64,000 nt of DNA from Mycobacterium celatum (GTDB taxonomy: Bacteria > Actinomycetota > Actinomycetes > Mycobacteriales > Mycobacteriaceae): contig NZ_LQOM01000051.1 of assembly GCF_002101595.1 (NCBI RefSeq), positions 62,001 through 126,000 on the forward strand, given 5' to 3'. The translations under genes and the position numbers were made by a program. The notes under the pieces were generated by a model. That model worked only from the letters and a program-made list of their open reading frames with translations. It did not search any database and had not been told where the DNA came from. Below are positions 46,902-56,754 of the stretch, in pieces (the stretch's first letter is position 1; each line of letters opens with the position of its first letter).

Positions 46902-46918
46902 ACTTACCGGCGGTAAGT
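46902..46918. promoter_or_regulatory. TetR-type operator upstream of mmpL13
   Basis: ACTTACC-GGC-GGTAAGT is a perfect 7-bp-arm palindrome 32 nt before the mmpL13 ATG. The TTACCGxCGGTAA form is typical of TetR operators, and the operon's own (frameshifted) TetR is the likely ligand. Confidence 0.62.
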
Positions 46919-47093
46919 AATGGGTACGGCCTGGTCGCCCGGTAGTTAAGACGATGGGGCGCCCGGGATGGTTCACCGCAACGCCGACACGATTCAGGAC
47001 GTCGCGCCGAGCTTAGGGCTTATACACCTGCCAAATAAGTGTCATTCCGGATTTCCGGACTAAAAATCCAATCCACCAGACCGACAGCCGACC

Positions 47094-47108
47094 CTACCGG
47101 GCGGTAAG
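47094..47108. promoter_or_regulatory. Second, imperfect copy of the mmpL13 operator
   Basis: CTACCGGGCGGTAAG shares the TACCG/CGGTA arms of the site at 46902-46918 with one extra base between them. It lies ~190 bp further from mmpL13 and 60 nt before the small plus-strand frame at 47168. Confidence 0.4.
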
Positions 47109-47167
47109 AATTGCCACCATTTTCCGAATCGTGACTCAACGATTCCTTAATGGTGACCCATACGCTC

Positions 47168-47305
47168 ATGAACATGTGGATCGACGACTCAAGTGCCGAC
47201 GTCATCAAGGTTGATTTCGAGGCTCTCTACCACGGCGACGTGTTGGTGGAAGGCGAGACCTCGGAGCAGCTCGACGAGTGGCATCCGCTGCCCGCAGCGG
47301 TTTGA
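47168..47305 (+). CDS. 45-aa hypothetical protein, possible methyltransferase N-terminal remnant
   Basis: ATG 47168 opens a 45-codon frame (MNMWIDDSSADVIKVDFEAL, then YHGDVLVEGETSEQLDEWHP). The DFEALYHGD segment resembles the N-terminal DWDALYRG-type start of small actinobacterial SAM methyltransferases, so this may be a truncated gene. No Shine-Dalgarno sequence is evident. Composition is acidic with good codon usage. Confidence 0.4.
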   Translation: MNMWIDDSSADVIKVDFEALYHGDVLVEGETSEQLDEWHPLPAAV

Positions 47306-47408
47306 CGGCGACGAGCGCGGCGGCCGCCGCGCTCGTGATGAGGTGAAGTTCCCCTCGATGCGTTGCTTGTCGATATTCCTATTGCTTTGGTCCCCGCCTA
47401 ACTTTTTG

Positions 47409-49240
<1,832 letters not shown>

Positions 49241-49258
49241 CTACTGGTTGGTTGGGGA

Positions 49259-50332
49259 CTATACCCAGTCGCTGAAGACGGCTTCGGTGTCGGCTCCCGG
49301 CTGCCCCGGCGGTCGCGGCTGGTCGGGGACCGTGCGGGAAAACCGCGGGGCCGGCCGCGGCTGCAGCCCGCCGTCGGCCTGGTAGAAGGTGTTGCGCTCG
49401 GTGACATGCGGCTCGGTCTCCACCTCGCCGAACGCCAGCACCGGTGTCACGCAGGCATCGGAATCGGCGAACACTTTGGCCCAGTGGTCGCGGTCCTTCG
49501 AGGCGAACACCTCGGTGAGCCGGGCCCGCAGCTCGGGCCAGCGGGTGCGGTCGTTCTGGCCGGGCAGGTCGGCGGCGTCCAGGCCGAGGCCCTTGAGCAG
49601 TTCGGCGTAGAACTGCGGCTCGATGGCGCCGACCGCGACATAGCGGCCGTCGGCGCATTCGTAGGTGTCGTAGTACGGGGCGCCGGTGTCCAGCATGTTG
49701 GTGCCGCGCTCGTCGGACCACATTCCCAGCGCGCGCATCCCCCACATCATCTGGATCAGCACCGACGAGCCGTCGATCATCGCCGCGTCGATGACCTGGC
49801 CCTTGCCGGAGCTCTGCCGCTCCCACAACGCGGACAGGATGCCGACCAGCAGGAACATCGACCCGCCGCCGAAGTCGCCGACCAGGTTCAGCGGTGGCAC
49901 GGGCCGCTCGCCTTTGCGCCCGATCGAGTGCAGCACGCCGTTGAGCGAGATGTAGTTGATGTCGTGACCGGCCTGCTTGCTGCGAGGTCCGGTCTGGCCC
50001 CAGCCGGTCATTCGGGCGTAGATCAGCCGTTCGTTGACCCGGGCGCAGTCGTCGGGACCGAGGCCCAGCCGTTCGGTGACTCCGGGGCGGAACCCTTCGA
50101 TCAGCACGTCGGCCTTGGCGACCAGCTTGAGCACCAGGTCGCGTCCCTCGTCGGACTTCAGGTCGGCGGTGACGAAGCGGCGGTTGCGCAGCATGGGGTC
50201 CGTGCCACCGGCGCCGGGCCGGTCGATGCGGACGACGTCGGCGCCGAGGTCACCGAGGATCATCGCGGCGTGCGGGCCCGGCCCGATACCGGCCAACTCG
50301 ATAACCCGTAGCCCTTTGAGCGGTCCCGCCAT
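49259..50332 (-). CDS. mcr: Alpha-methylacyl-CoA racemase Mcr
   Basis: CoA-transferase-III-family racemase of 357 aa that inverts the C2-methyl centre of 2-methylacyl-CoAs so that branched chains (phytanate, sterol side chains) can be beta-oxidised. The catalytic base pair His123 (KQAGHDINY) and Asp153 ([10 protein letters not shown]) are present, equivalent to His126 and Asp156 of the M. tuberculosis enzyme. Divergent from echA10 with ~87 nt between; SDR follows after 55 nt. Confidence 0.95.
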   Translation of the reverse strand: MAGPLKGLRVIELAGIGPGPHAAMILGDLGADVVRIDRPGAGGTDPMLRNRRFVTADLKSDEGRDLVLKLVAKADVLIEGFRPGVTERLGLGPDDCARVNERLIYARMTGWGQTGPRSKQAGHDINYISLNGVLHSIGRKGERPVPPLNLVGDFGGGSMFLLVGILSALWERQSSGKGQVIDAAMIDGSSVLIQMMWGMRALGMWSDERGTNMLDTGAPYYDTYECADGRYVAVGAIEPQFYAELLKGLGLDAADLPGQNDRTRWPELRARLTEVFASKDRDHWAKVFADSDACVTPVLAFGEVETEPHVTERNTFYQADGGLQPRPAPRFSRTVPDQPRPPGQPGADTEAVFSDWV

Positions 50333-50419
50333 CTCACGACCTCCTTGTCGATGCCTACCGCTCGCATCTTCGCAGCCGCGCTCGAAGCGGCCGCATCCCG
50401 GTCACTTATGGTGATCCGC

Positions 50420-51223
50420 ATGTTGGATTCAGCCGCCCTGACGCCCGTCGCGGGCCTGTCTGTCACGCGCGCCGACGAGGTGTTGTCGGTGACCATCGAC
50501 CGCCCCGACAGCCTCAACTCGCTGACGACGTCGGTGTTGGCCGGCATCGCCGAAGCGATGGAGTACGCGGCGACCGACCCGCGGGTGAAGGTGGTGCGAC
50601 TCGGTGGCGCCGGGCGAGGCTTTTCCTCCGGCGCGGGCATGAGCGCCGACGACGTGTCCGGTAGCGGCGGGCCGGGAACCGAGATCATCGTGCAGGCCAA
50701 TCGTGCGGTGCAAGCGATCACGGCGCTGCCCCACCCGGTCGTCGCCGTCGTACAGGGACCCGCCGCCGGTGTAGGGGTCTCGCTGGCGCTAGCTTGTGAC
50801 CTTGTATTGGCTTCGGACGCAGCGTTTTTCATGCTCGCCTTCACCAAGATCGGGCTGATGCCCGACGGCGGCGCGTCGGCGTTGGTGGCCGCCGCAGTCG
50901 GGCGCACCCGCGCGATGCGGATGGCGCTGCTGGCCGAACGACTGCCCGCCGCCGACGCGCTGGCGGCCGGATTGATCAGCGCGGTCTACCCCGCCGACAC
51001 CTTCGAAGCGGAAGTGGAGAAGGTGATTTCGGGACTGCTGGCCGGGCCCGCGGTGGCGTTCGCCAAAACCAAGCAAGCCATCAACGCCGCCACCCTCACC
51101 GAGTTGCAGCCCACACTGCACCGCGAGTTGCAGGGCCAGGCCAAGCTGCTGCGCTCACACGACTTCCTCGAGGGCGCAACGGCTTTCCAGCAGCGGCGCA
51201 CGCCGAACTTCACCGACCGCTAA
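50420..51223 (+). CDS. echA10: Enoyl-CoA hydratase/isomerase EchA10 type
   Basis: Crotonase-fold protein of ~267 aa (ATG 50420; ATG 50408 and 50345 are in-frame alternatives). Oxyanion-hole regions FSSGAGMSAD and QGPAAGVGVSLALACD are present. The position of the second catalytic Glu reads LMPDGGAS, with Asp instead of Glu, so isomerase-type chemistry rather than hydration is possible. Position next to mcr matches Rv1142c. Confidence 0.82.
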   Translation: MLDSAALTPVAGLSVTRADEVLSVTIDRPDSLNSLTTSVLAGIAEAMEYAATDPRVKVVRLGGAGRGFSSGAGMSADDVSGSGGPGTEIIVQANRAVQAITALPHPVVAVVQGPAAGVGVSLALACDLVLASDAAFFMLAFTKIGLMPDGGASALVAAAVGRTRAMRMALLAERLPAADALAAGLISAVYPADTFEAEVEKVISGLLAGPAVAFAKTKQAINAATLTELQPTLHRELQGQAKLLRSHDFLEGATAFQQRRTPNFTDR

Positions 51224-51226
51224 TCG

Positions 51227-51288
51227 CGCCGAACGTGTACTGAGGGCGGGATTTGCGCGATTTTTCCGCCCTGGATGCACGCTCGGCG
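51227..51288. repeat. 62-bp palindromic element between convergent genes (copy 4)
   Basis: Outer arms CGCCGAACGTG (51227-51237) and CACGCTCGGCG (51278-51288, one mismatch), with an inner GGGCGG...CCGCCC stem (51244-51271). It starts 3 nt after the echA10 stop and abuts the end of the CPBP gene: a likely two-way terminator. Confidence 0.7.
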
Positions 51289-51289
51289 T

Positions 51290-52012
51290 CTAGAAGCCGA
51301 ATATCGGCGGCAGCGCCAGCAGCACGACCAGGCTCCACACGAAGTGGGTCAGGATCGGCGCCAGGACTCCGCCGGTCGCGCGGCGCTCCAACACGCACAC
51401 CGTCCCGAGGATGATCGCGGCGAATCCGAGCATCAGGTTCTGGCTGGCCAAGGTGGCGACCACATAAATGGTCGTCGAGATGAGCACCGGATGGTGGCGG
51501 CCCAGCGCGGTGTAGAGCGCGCCGCGGTAGAACAACTCCTCGGCGATCGCCCCGAGCAACGCGATGGCCAGCGTCAGCCGCCACGAACCCTGGTCGGCGA
51601 ATTGCATGACGAGCGTGATCAATTCAGCAACCGGCGGGATCTGCTTGGCAATGAGCCCGCCGAGCACGAACACCCCGCCCAGCACCAGACCGGTGGTGCT
51701 GCCAGTGATCACCGGGCGCTGATTGCGACCGCGCCAGCAGATGCCGCCCAGATGCAGCGGCCCCGACGCCAACGCTCCGAACAGCCACACCGCACTCAGC
51801 GCCAGCGTCAGCCAGTAGAAGCTCGCCTCCCCCGGGTGGCGCCGCATCGACAGACCCAACAGCACCGCGCCGACTACCAGCACGACAGCGACGACGACGC
51901 GCCGCCGTCGCACCACTGACGGTGGTTCATGATGTGGCACAGCGACATTCGTGATTGCGCGGCGGATCTCCTGCAGCGCGCTGGTGCGGGGACGGGTACT
52001 CAGGTCGGTCAT
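51290..52012 (-). CDS. CPBP-family intramembrane metalloprotease (Rv1140 type)
   Basis: Membrane protein of 240 aa with about seven hydrophobic segments. The CPBP/ABI motif EELFYRGALY (~157-166) supplies the Glu-Glu and Arg, and a conserved His lies in LTHFVWSL near the C-terminus. The family includes CAAX-processing proteases and immunity proteins. ATG 52012 overlaps the stop of the NAD-binding gene (ATGA). Confidence 0.85.
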   Translation of the reverse strand: MTDLSTRPRTSALQEIRRAITNVAVPHHEPPSVVRRRRVVVAVVLVVGAVLLGLSMRRHPGEASFYWLTLALSAVWLFGALASGPLHLGGICWRGRNQRPVITGSTTGLVLGGVFVLGGLIAKQIPPVAELITLVMQFADQGSWRLTLAIALLGAIAEELFYRGALYTALGRHHPVLISTTIYVVATLASQNLMLGFAAIILGTVCVLERRATGGVLAPILTHFVWSLVVLLALPPIFGF

Positions 52013-53148
52013 GCAGAACGCACCTTCGGGGTCAGAGTGATCAGCATGTCGAGGCCGGTGCGTAATGCACCGGCGATCGGGCCCGGGACGCTGTCGACGA
52101 GCCCGAGACCGGGCCGCGCAATGGACGGTGTCACGGCCTGGGCGAGCCGCCGGATGCGCAGCGCGTCACCGCCGGCCCACACCGGGTCGCTGTCGGCGAG
52201 GTGATGCGGGTCGGCCAACTCGTTGACCGGCTTGGACTCGCGGCTCGACAGCGACCGTTTGATCGCTTCCTCGACGCCGATCAGGCCGCCCGGCGGGTCG
52301 GGCACCAGCTCGCGCAGGCCGGTGCCCGAGGCACACATCGGATGGTCCAGCGACTCCACCAGATCGGCGGCCAGCCCGTCGGGCACGGGCAGGGCGAGCG
52401 CGCTCACGCGCGACGCCACCGACGTATCCACTCCGCGCACCGGCACGCCGGTGTGCCACTGACCACTGATCCGGGCATACGTTTTCAGCAGCGCGCTGTA
52501 GGAGGTGGTGTCGGGGCCGGCGATGTCGTATGCGCCCGGCGGTACCAGCCTCAAATCGGCGGCTGCGACCAGATAGTGCAGCACGTCGCGAATGGATATG
52601 GGGTCCACCGGGTTGTCCATCCACGGCGGTATCGGCATCAGCGGGAACCTGTCGCCGACATAGCGCAGCATCTCGAACGATGTCGAGCCGGCGCCCAGGA
52701 TCATCGCCGCGCCCAGCCACACCACCTCCGGGCCGCCGTCGATGGACAGGGCGGCGGCGACCTCGGCCCGGCTGGTCAGGTGCTCGGACAGCACGTCGTC
52801 GTCGGGGACGAAGCCGCCCAGGTAGACGATCCGCCGTACCCCGGCACTCTTGGCGGCGGCCGCGACGTTGGCCGCCGCGGCCTCGTCGACGCCGCGGAAT
52901 CCGGGCTGACCGATGGTGTGCACCAGGTAGTAGACGACGTCGAGCGGCCGGGCAACAGTCAGCGCCGCCCGGGCGGACGCGGGATCGGTGGCGTCCAGCA
53001 CGACGGCCGAGACCTCGTCGCACCAGCCCAATCGGCCCAGCCGTTCCGGGTTACGGGTGGCGGCCGCGACCTCGTGGCCCTCCGCAAGTAGCGCTGTGAC
53101 CAGGCGCGATCCGACGTAGCCTGTTGCGCCGGTCACAAGAATCCGCAC
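52009..53148 (-). CDS. Atypical SDR / NAD(P)H-binding protein
   Basis: Protein of 379 aa with an N-terminal Rossmann fold (VTGATGYVGSRLV, ~5-17) of the NmrA/extended-SDR type (RRIVYLGGFVPDDD). A C-terminal ~120-residue region (SLSSRESKPVNELADPHHLA and on) is less conserved. The usual Tyr-x3-Lys is not evident, so it may be a binding protein or an atypical reductase. It is translationally coupled to the CPBP gene. Confidence 0.75.
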   Translation of the reverse strand: MRILVTGATGYVGSRLVTALLAEGHEVAAATRNPERLGRLGWCDEVSAVVLDATDPASARAALTVARPLDVVYYLVHTIGQPGFRGVDEAAAANVAAAAKSAGVRRIVYLGGFVPDDDVLSEHLTSRAEVAAALSIDGGPEVVWLGAAMILGAGSTSFEMLRYVGDRFPLMPIPPWMDNPVDPISIRDVLHYLVAAADLRLVPPGAYDIAGPDTTSYSALLKTYARISGQWHTGVPVRGVDTSVASRVSALALPVPDGLAADLVESLDHPMCASGTGLRELVPDPPGGLIGVEEAIKRSLSSRESKPVNELADPHHLADSDPVWAGGDALRIRRLAQAVTPSIARPGLGLVDSVPGPIAGALRTGLDMLITLTPKVRSA

Positions 53149-53323
53149 AAGCCCAACCTATCGATCGCGGCGGGTGCGCGGGGGCGATTCTGTCAGCCGG
53201 CCGAATCGCGGTGCAGGGCCGGTGGGCGCCACCGTAAAAGTGCAGCGCGCGGCATTCCACTCAGCGCGATTTGAACCAACGAAGGTCCAATAGCGTGCCT
53301 CCCTACATGGATACGATGACGGG

Positions 53324-54409
53324 ATGCGCCCGGTGACCCCCCCTGGCGTGCGGACATCGGCGGACCGCACGGCAACGAGCCCCTCTCTGGCAGCGGCGAC
53401 CATCGAATTTCCGCCGCACTACAACACCCAAGACGACATTTCCTCGGCGGTGACCGGCTTCGCCGGCGAAGAATTTCAGCGGTTCACCGCCAGCAGTGGT
53501 GTCAAGCACCGCCACCACGCGCTCCCGCTGCATCGTTACGGCGAGCTGAGCGGGTTCACCGAGGCCAACGACGCCTTCGTCGACGTCGCCCTGGACCTGG
53601 GCGAACGAGCGCTGCTATCGGCTTTCGACGCCGCCAAGATCAAACCTTCCGAGGTCGACATCATCTTCTCCACGACGGTGACCGGTCTCGCGGTGCCGAC
53701 ACTCGAAGCCCGACTGGCCACCCGAATCGGCCTGCGGCCCGACGTCAAACGCCTCCCGTTGTTCGGGCTGGGCTGTGTCGCCGGCGCCGCCGGCGTCGCC
53801 CGCATGTACGACTACCTGCGCGCCTATCCCGACCACGTCGCGGCGCTGCTTGCGGTCGAACTGTGCTCGCTGACGATCCAGCGCGACGATCATTCGGTGG
53901 CCAATCTCGTTGCCTCCAGCCTCTTTGGCGACGCCGCGGGGGCCGTCATCGCCAAAGGCGCCAACCGAACACCCGCTGGGCCAAGGGTGCTGGCCACCCG
54001 CAGCCGGATCTACCCGGACACCGAAGACGTGATGGGCTGGCGGATCGGCACCGAGGGCTTCAAGATCGTGTTGTCGGTCGAGGTCACCACCGTGGCCGAG
54101 AAATTCCTGGGCGACGACGTCCGCAATTTCCTCGCCGACCACGGGCTGACCACCGACGACATCTCGACCTGGGTCTGCCACCCCGGCGGACCAAAGGTGA
54201 TCGACTCGATCGAAAACGTCTTGGACCTGCCTGCCGACGCTCTTGATCACACCCGAAACTCGTTGCGCGTCAACGGTAATCTGTCGTCGGTGTCGGTTCT
54301 GGACGTGCTGCGGGCCAACATGGCCGACCCGCCGCCGCCGGGCTCGTTCGGGTTGATGATCGCCATGGGTCCAGCATTCTGCTCGGAACTCGTGCTGCTC
54401 GGCTGGTAG
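53324..54409 (+). CDS. Type III polyketide synthase, alkylresorcinol-synthase-like
   Basis: Chalcone-synthase-fold enzyme of 361 aa that would extend a fatty acyl-CoA starter with malonyl-CoA units. Catalytic Cys151 (LFGLGCVAGAAG), His286 (VCHPGGPKV) and Asn319 (VNGNLSS) are all present. It is followed 2 nt after its stop by an isoprenylcysteine-methyltransferase-like gene and an overlapping FAD hydroxylase gene, the same three-gene set as Streptomyces srsA-srsB-srsC, which makes methylated phenolic lipids and quinones. Starter and product are inferences from this context. Confidence 0.9.
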   Translation: MRPVTPPGVRTSADRTATSPSLAAATIEFPPHYNTQDDISSAVTGFAGEEFQRFTASSGVKHRHHALPLHRYGELSGFTEANDAFVDVALDLGERALLSAFDAAKIKPSEVDIIFSTTVTGLAVPTLEARLATRIGLRPDVKRLPLFGLGCVAGAAGVARMYDYLRAYPDHVAALLAVELCSLTIQRDDHSVANLVASSLFGDAAGAVIAKGANRTPAGPRVLATRSRIYPDTEDVMGWRIGTEGFKIVLSVEVTTVAEKFLGDDVRNFLADHGLTTDDISTWVCHPGGPKVIDSIENVLDLPADALDHTRNSLRVNGNLSSVSVLDVLRANMADPPPPGSFGLMIAMGPAFCSELVLLGW

Positions 54410-54411
54410 GC

Positions 54412-54912
54412 GTGTACTACCTGCTGATCCTGGCGATCGGCATCGAACGGCTGGTTGAGCTGATCGTCTCCAAGCGCAACGCGCAATGGGCTTTTGCCAA
54501 CGGCGGCAAGGAGTTTGGTCGCAGCCACTATCCGGTAATGGTTGCCGTGCATGCCGCGCTGCTGATCGGCTGCGGGGTGGAGGTGTGGGCGCTGCACCGG
54601 CCGTTCTTCGGCTGGCTCGGCTGGCCGATGCTGGTCGTGGTGGGGTTGAGCCAGGCCTTGCGCTGGTGGTGCGTGACGACTTTGGGCCGTCGGTGGAACA
54701 CTCTGGTGATCGTGCTGCCGCAGGAGCCGTTGGTGCGACGTGGTCCCTACCGCTGGCTGCATCACCCGAACTATGTGGCGGTGGTGACCGAAGGTGTGGC
54801 CCTGCCGTTGGTGCACACGGCATGGCTGACCGCCCTCGGATTCACCGTGGCCAACGCGCTGCTGCTGAGGGTGCGGATCCGGGTCGAGAACGAAGCGCTG
54901 GGCTATGTATGA
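54412..54912 (+). CDS. Isoprenylcysteine carboxyl methyltransferase-like protein (SrsB-like, Rv1139c type)
   Basis: ICMT-family membrane methyltransferase of 166 aa with about four TM helices. The family signature LVRRGPYRWLHHPNYVAVV lies at ~105-123 and RVRIRVENEALGY closes the protein. GTG 54412 starts 2 nt after the PKS stop. In the srs pathway the equivalent enzyme O-methylates an alkylresorcinol; that role is inferred here. M. tuberculosis Rv1139c has the same length. Confidence 0.87.
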   Translation: MYYLLILAIGIERLVELIVSKRNAQWAFANGGKEFGRSHYPVMVAVHAALLIGCGVEVWALHRPFFGWLGWPMLVVVGLSQALRWWCVTTLGRRWNTLVIVLPQEPLVRRGPYRWLHHPNYVAVVTEGVALPLVHTAWLTALGFTVANALLLRVRIRVENEALGYV

Positions 54913-55915
54913 CGCCGACCTGCTGATCGCCGGTGGCGGGCCGGGAGGATTGGCCGCCGCGTTACATGCTCGACGTCTTGGGCTTTCGGTGATCGTCGCC
55001 GAGCCGCGCGAGGAGCCGATCGACAAGGCGTGCGGCGAGGGACTGATGCCCGGCGGCCTGGCCGAGCTGGCCTCGCTGGATGTCGACCCCGCCGGCCTGC
55101 CGTTTCGCGGCATCGCGTACGTGAGGGGGCGCCGCCGAGCCGAGGCACACTTTCGCCGCGGCCCGGGCCGCGGTGTGCGGCGCACGACACTGCATGCCGC
55201 CTTGGCGGCGCGCGCCAAAGAACAAGACACCGAATGGATTTCGGCCCGAATCACCGGCGTCGAGCAGGACGCCACCGGAGTGACCGCGACCGGCGTGCGG
55301 GTGAAGTGGTTGGTGGCCGCCGACGGACTGCACTCGGCGGTTCGCCGCGCAGTCGGGATCAGGGCCATGGCGGGTAGACCACGACGCTACGGGGTGCGCT
55401 GGCACTTTTCGGCGCCGGCATGGTCGGACTTCGTCGAGGTGCACTGGTCCCCGTGGGGCGAGGCGTACGTGACGCCGGTCGAGCCCGACCTGGTGGGCGT
55501 GGCGATCCTGTCCACCCGCCCACCCGAACTCGCCTGGTTCCCGCGGCTGGCGCGTTGCTTGCAGGGCGCCAGCCGCGGACGGGCCCGCGGCTGCGGCCCG
55601 CTGCGCCAAGTCGTCTCGCGCCGTGTCGCCGGGCGGGTGCTATTGGTCGGCGACGCTGCCGGATACGAGGACGCGCTGACCGGCGAGGGCATCAGCCTGG
55701 CGGTCAAGCAAGCTGCCGCAGCCGTGAACGCGATAGTCAACGAGGCCCCGTTGTCCTACGAGGACCAGTGGCGACGCATCACCCGCGACTACCGTCTGCT
55801 GACCCGCGCGCTGGTGCTGGGTACGACGCCGCGCGTGGCGCGGCGGGCCATTGTGCCTGCGGCCGCAGCCCTTCCCGGTGTTTTCAGCCGGGCAGTCAAC
55901 ACGCTGGCGCGCTGA
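54905..55915 (+). CDS. FAD-dependent hydroxylase/oxidoreductase (SrsC-like, Rv1138c type)
   Basis: Group A flavin monooxygenase / geranylgeranyl-reductase-like flavoprotein of 336 aa. FAD motifs are IAGGGPGGLAAALHAR (~8-23), the internal VAADGLHSAVRR and LLVGDAAGYEDALTGEGI. In the srs pathway this enzyme hydroxylates the phenolic ring towards a quinone. ATG 54905 overlaps the methyltransferase gene by 8 nt, so all three genes are coupled. A ~50-bp dispersed repeat follows. Confidence 0.87.
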   Translation: MYDADLLIAGGGPGGLAAALHARRLGLSVIVAEPREEPIDKACGEGLMPGGLAELASLDVDPAGLPFRGIAYVRGRRRAEAHFRRGPGRGVRRTTLHAALAARAKEQDTEWISARITGVEQDATGVTATGVRVKWLVAADGLHSAVRRAVGIRAMAGRPRRYGVRWHFSAPAWSDFVEVHWSPWGEAYVTPVEPDLVGVAILSTRPPELAWFPRLARCLQGASRGRARGCGPLRQVVSRRVAGRVLLVGDAAGYEDALTGEGISLAVKQAAAAVNAIVNEAPLSYEDQWRRITRDYRLLTRALVLGTTPRVARRAIVPAAAALPGVFSRAVNTLAR

Positions 55916-55920
55916 CTTAT

Positions 55921-55970
55921 GGCGCCGACCCGCTGCGCCCGGCTTCGCCGTCCTTGCGATCGCCGCTAGC
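55921..55970. repeat. ~50-bp dispersed repeat, copy B
   Basis: GGCGCCGACCCGCTGCGCCC, then GGCTTCGCCGTCCTTGCGAT and CGCCGCTAGC. It matches 47409-47459 apart from a 3-nt indel and a few substitutions. It fills the gap between the convergent FAD-hydroxylase and enoyl-CoA hydratase genes and supplies the TAG stop of the latter. Confidence 0.65.
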
Positions 55971-56754
55971 GCGCCTTCCACACCGGCTGGCGCTTCTCGG
56001 CGAAGGCCAATGGACCTTCCTTCGCATCCTCGGATTTCAGCAGCGTCGCGAATTCCCTTGTGGTGCGCGCCCAGCCGGGCTCCTCGTCGGGTATGACGCC
56101 GTCGTCGGCGCCGTAGGCGATCCGCTTGCTGGCCTGGATCGACAACGGCGCGTTCACCGTGACCCGGGCGGCCAGCGCCAGCGCGGCGTCCAGCACGGTG
56201 CCGTTCGGAACGACCTGGTTGATCAGCCCCCACTTCAGCGCATCCGCCGCACTGATCGGCTCACCGGTGAACAGCATCTCGAGTCCCACCTTGCGCGGCA
56301 ACTGCTGCACGATCCGGAACACCCCGCCGGCGCCAGCGATCAGCCCGACCTTCACCTCCGGCAGCCCGAACGCGGCGCGCTCCTCGGCCACCACCAGGTC
56401 GCTGGCCAGCGCGAGCTCCGTCCCGCCGCCCAGCGCGGTGCCGTTGACCGCGGCAATGGTGGGCTTGTCGATGAAGTGGTGCACGTAGCCGGCAAAGCCC
56501 CACTCCCCGTGGTCGGGGTGATACAGGTTCTCGCGGCGCGCGATCGCCTTGAGGTCGGCTCCGGCGCAAAAGGATTTGTCACCGGCGCCGGTGATCACCA
56601 CTGCGCGCACCCCGGGGTCGTGTTGCGCCTGTTCGAGCGCGTCGCCGACACCGGTACTGACGGCGCCGTTGACGCAGTTGCGGGCCTCCGGACGGTTGAT
56701 CGTGATGACCACGACGTTGCCGCGGCGCTCGGTGAGCACCGCGGGTTGGCTCAC
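55966..56754 (-). CDS. Enoyl-CoA hydratase (full-length form of the Rv1136 fragment)
   Basis: Crotonase of 262 aa. Oxyanion-hole segments are SFCAGADLKAI and NGTALGGGTELALASD, and the catalytic Glu region is FGLPEVKVGLIAGAGG. GTG 56754 overlaps the thiolase stop (GTGA), so the pair is coupled. M. tuberculosis retains only a ~113-aa fragment (Rv1136) here, from memory. It probably acts after or alongside the thiolase in acyl-CoA degradation. Confidence 0.9.
   Translation of the reverse strand: MSQPAVLTERRGNVVVITINRPEARNCVNGAVSTGVGDALEQAQHDPGVRAVVITGAGDKSFCAGADLKAIARRENLYHPDHGEWGFAGYVHHFIDKPTIAAVNGTALGGGTELALASDLVVAEERAAFGLPEVKVGLIAGAGGVFRIVQQLPRKVGLEMLFTGEPISAADALKWGLINQVVPNGTVLDAALALAARVTVNAPLSIQASKRIAYGADDGVIPDEEPGWARTTREFATLLKSEDAKEGPLAFAEKRQPVWKAR

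Larger units (their letters stand above)
46871..47167. other. mmpL13 promoter region
   Basis: No gene is supported in these ~297 nt. The part nearest mmpL13 carries the TACCG-type palindromes listed separately. The middle (46920-47090) has an inverted pair CCGGA/TCCGG around 47047-47058 but nothing I can assign. Confidence 0.4.
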
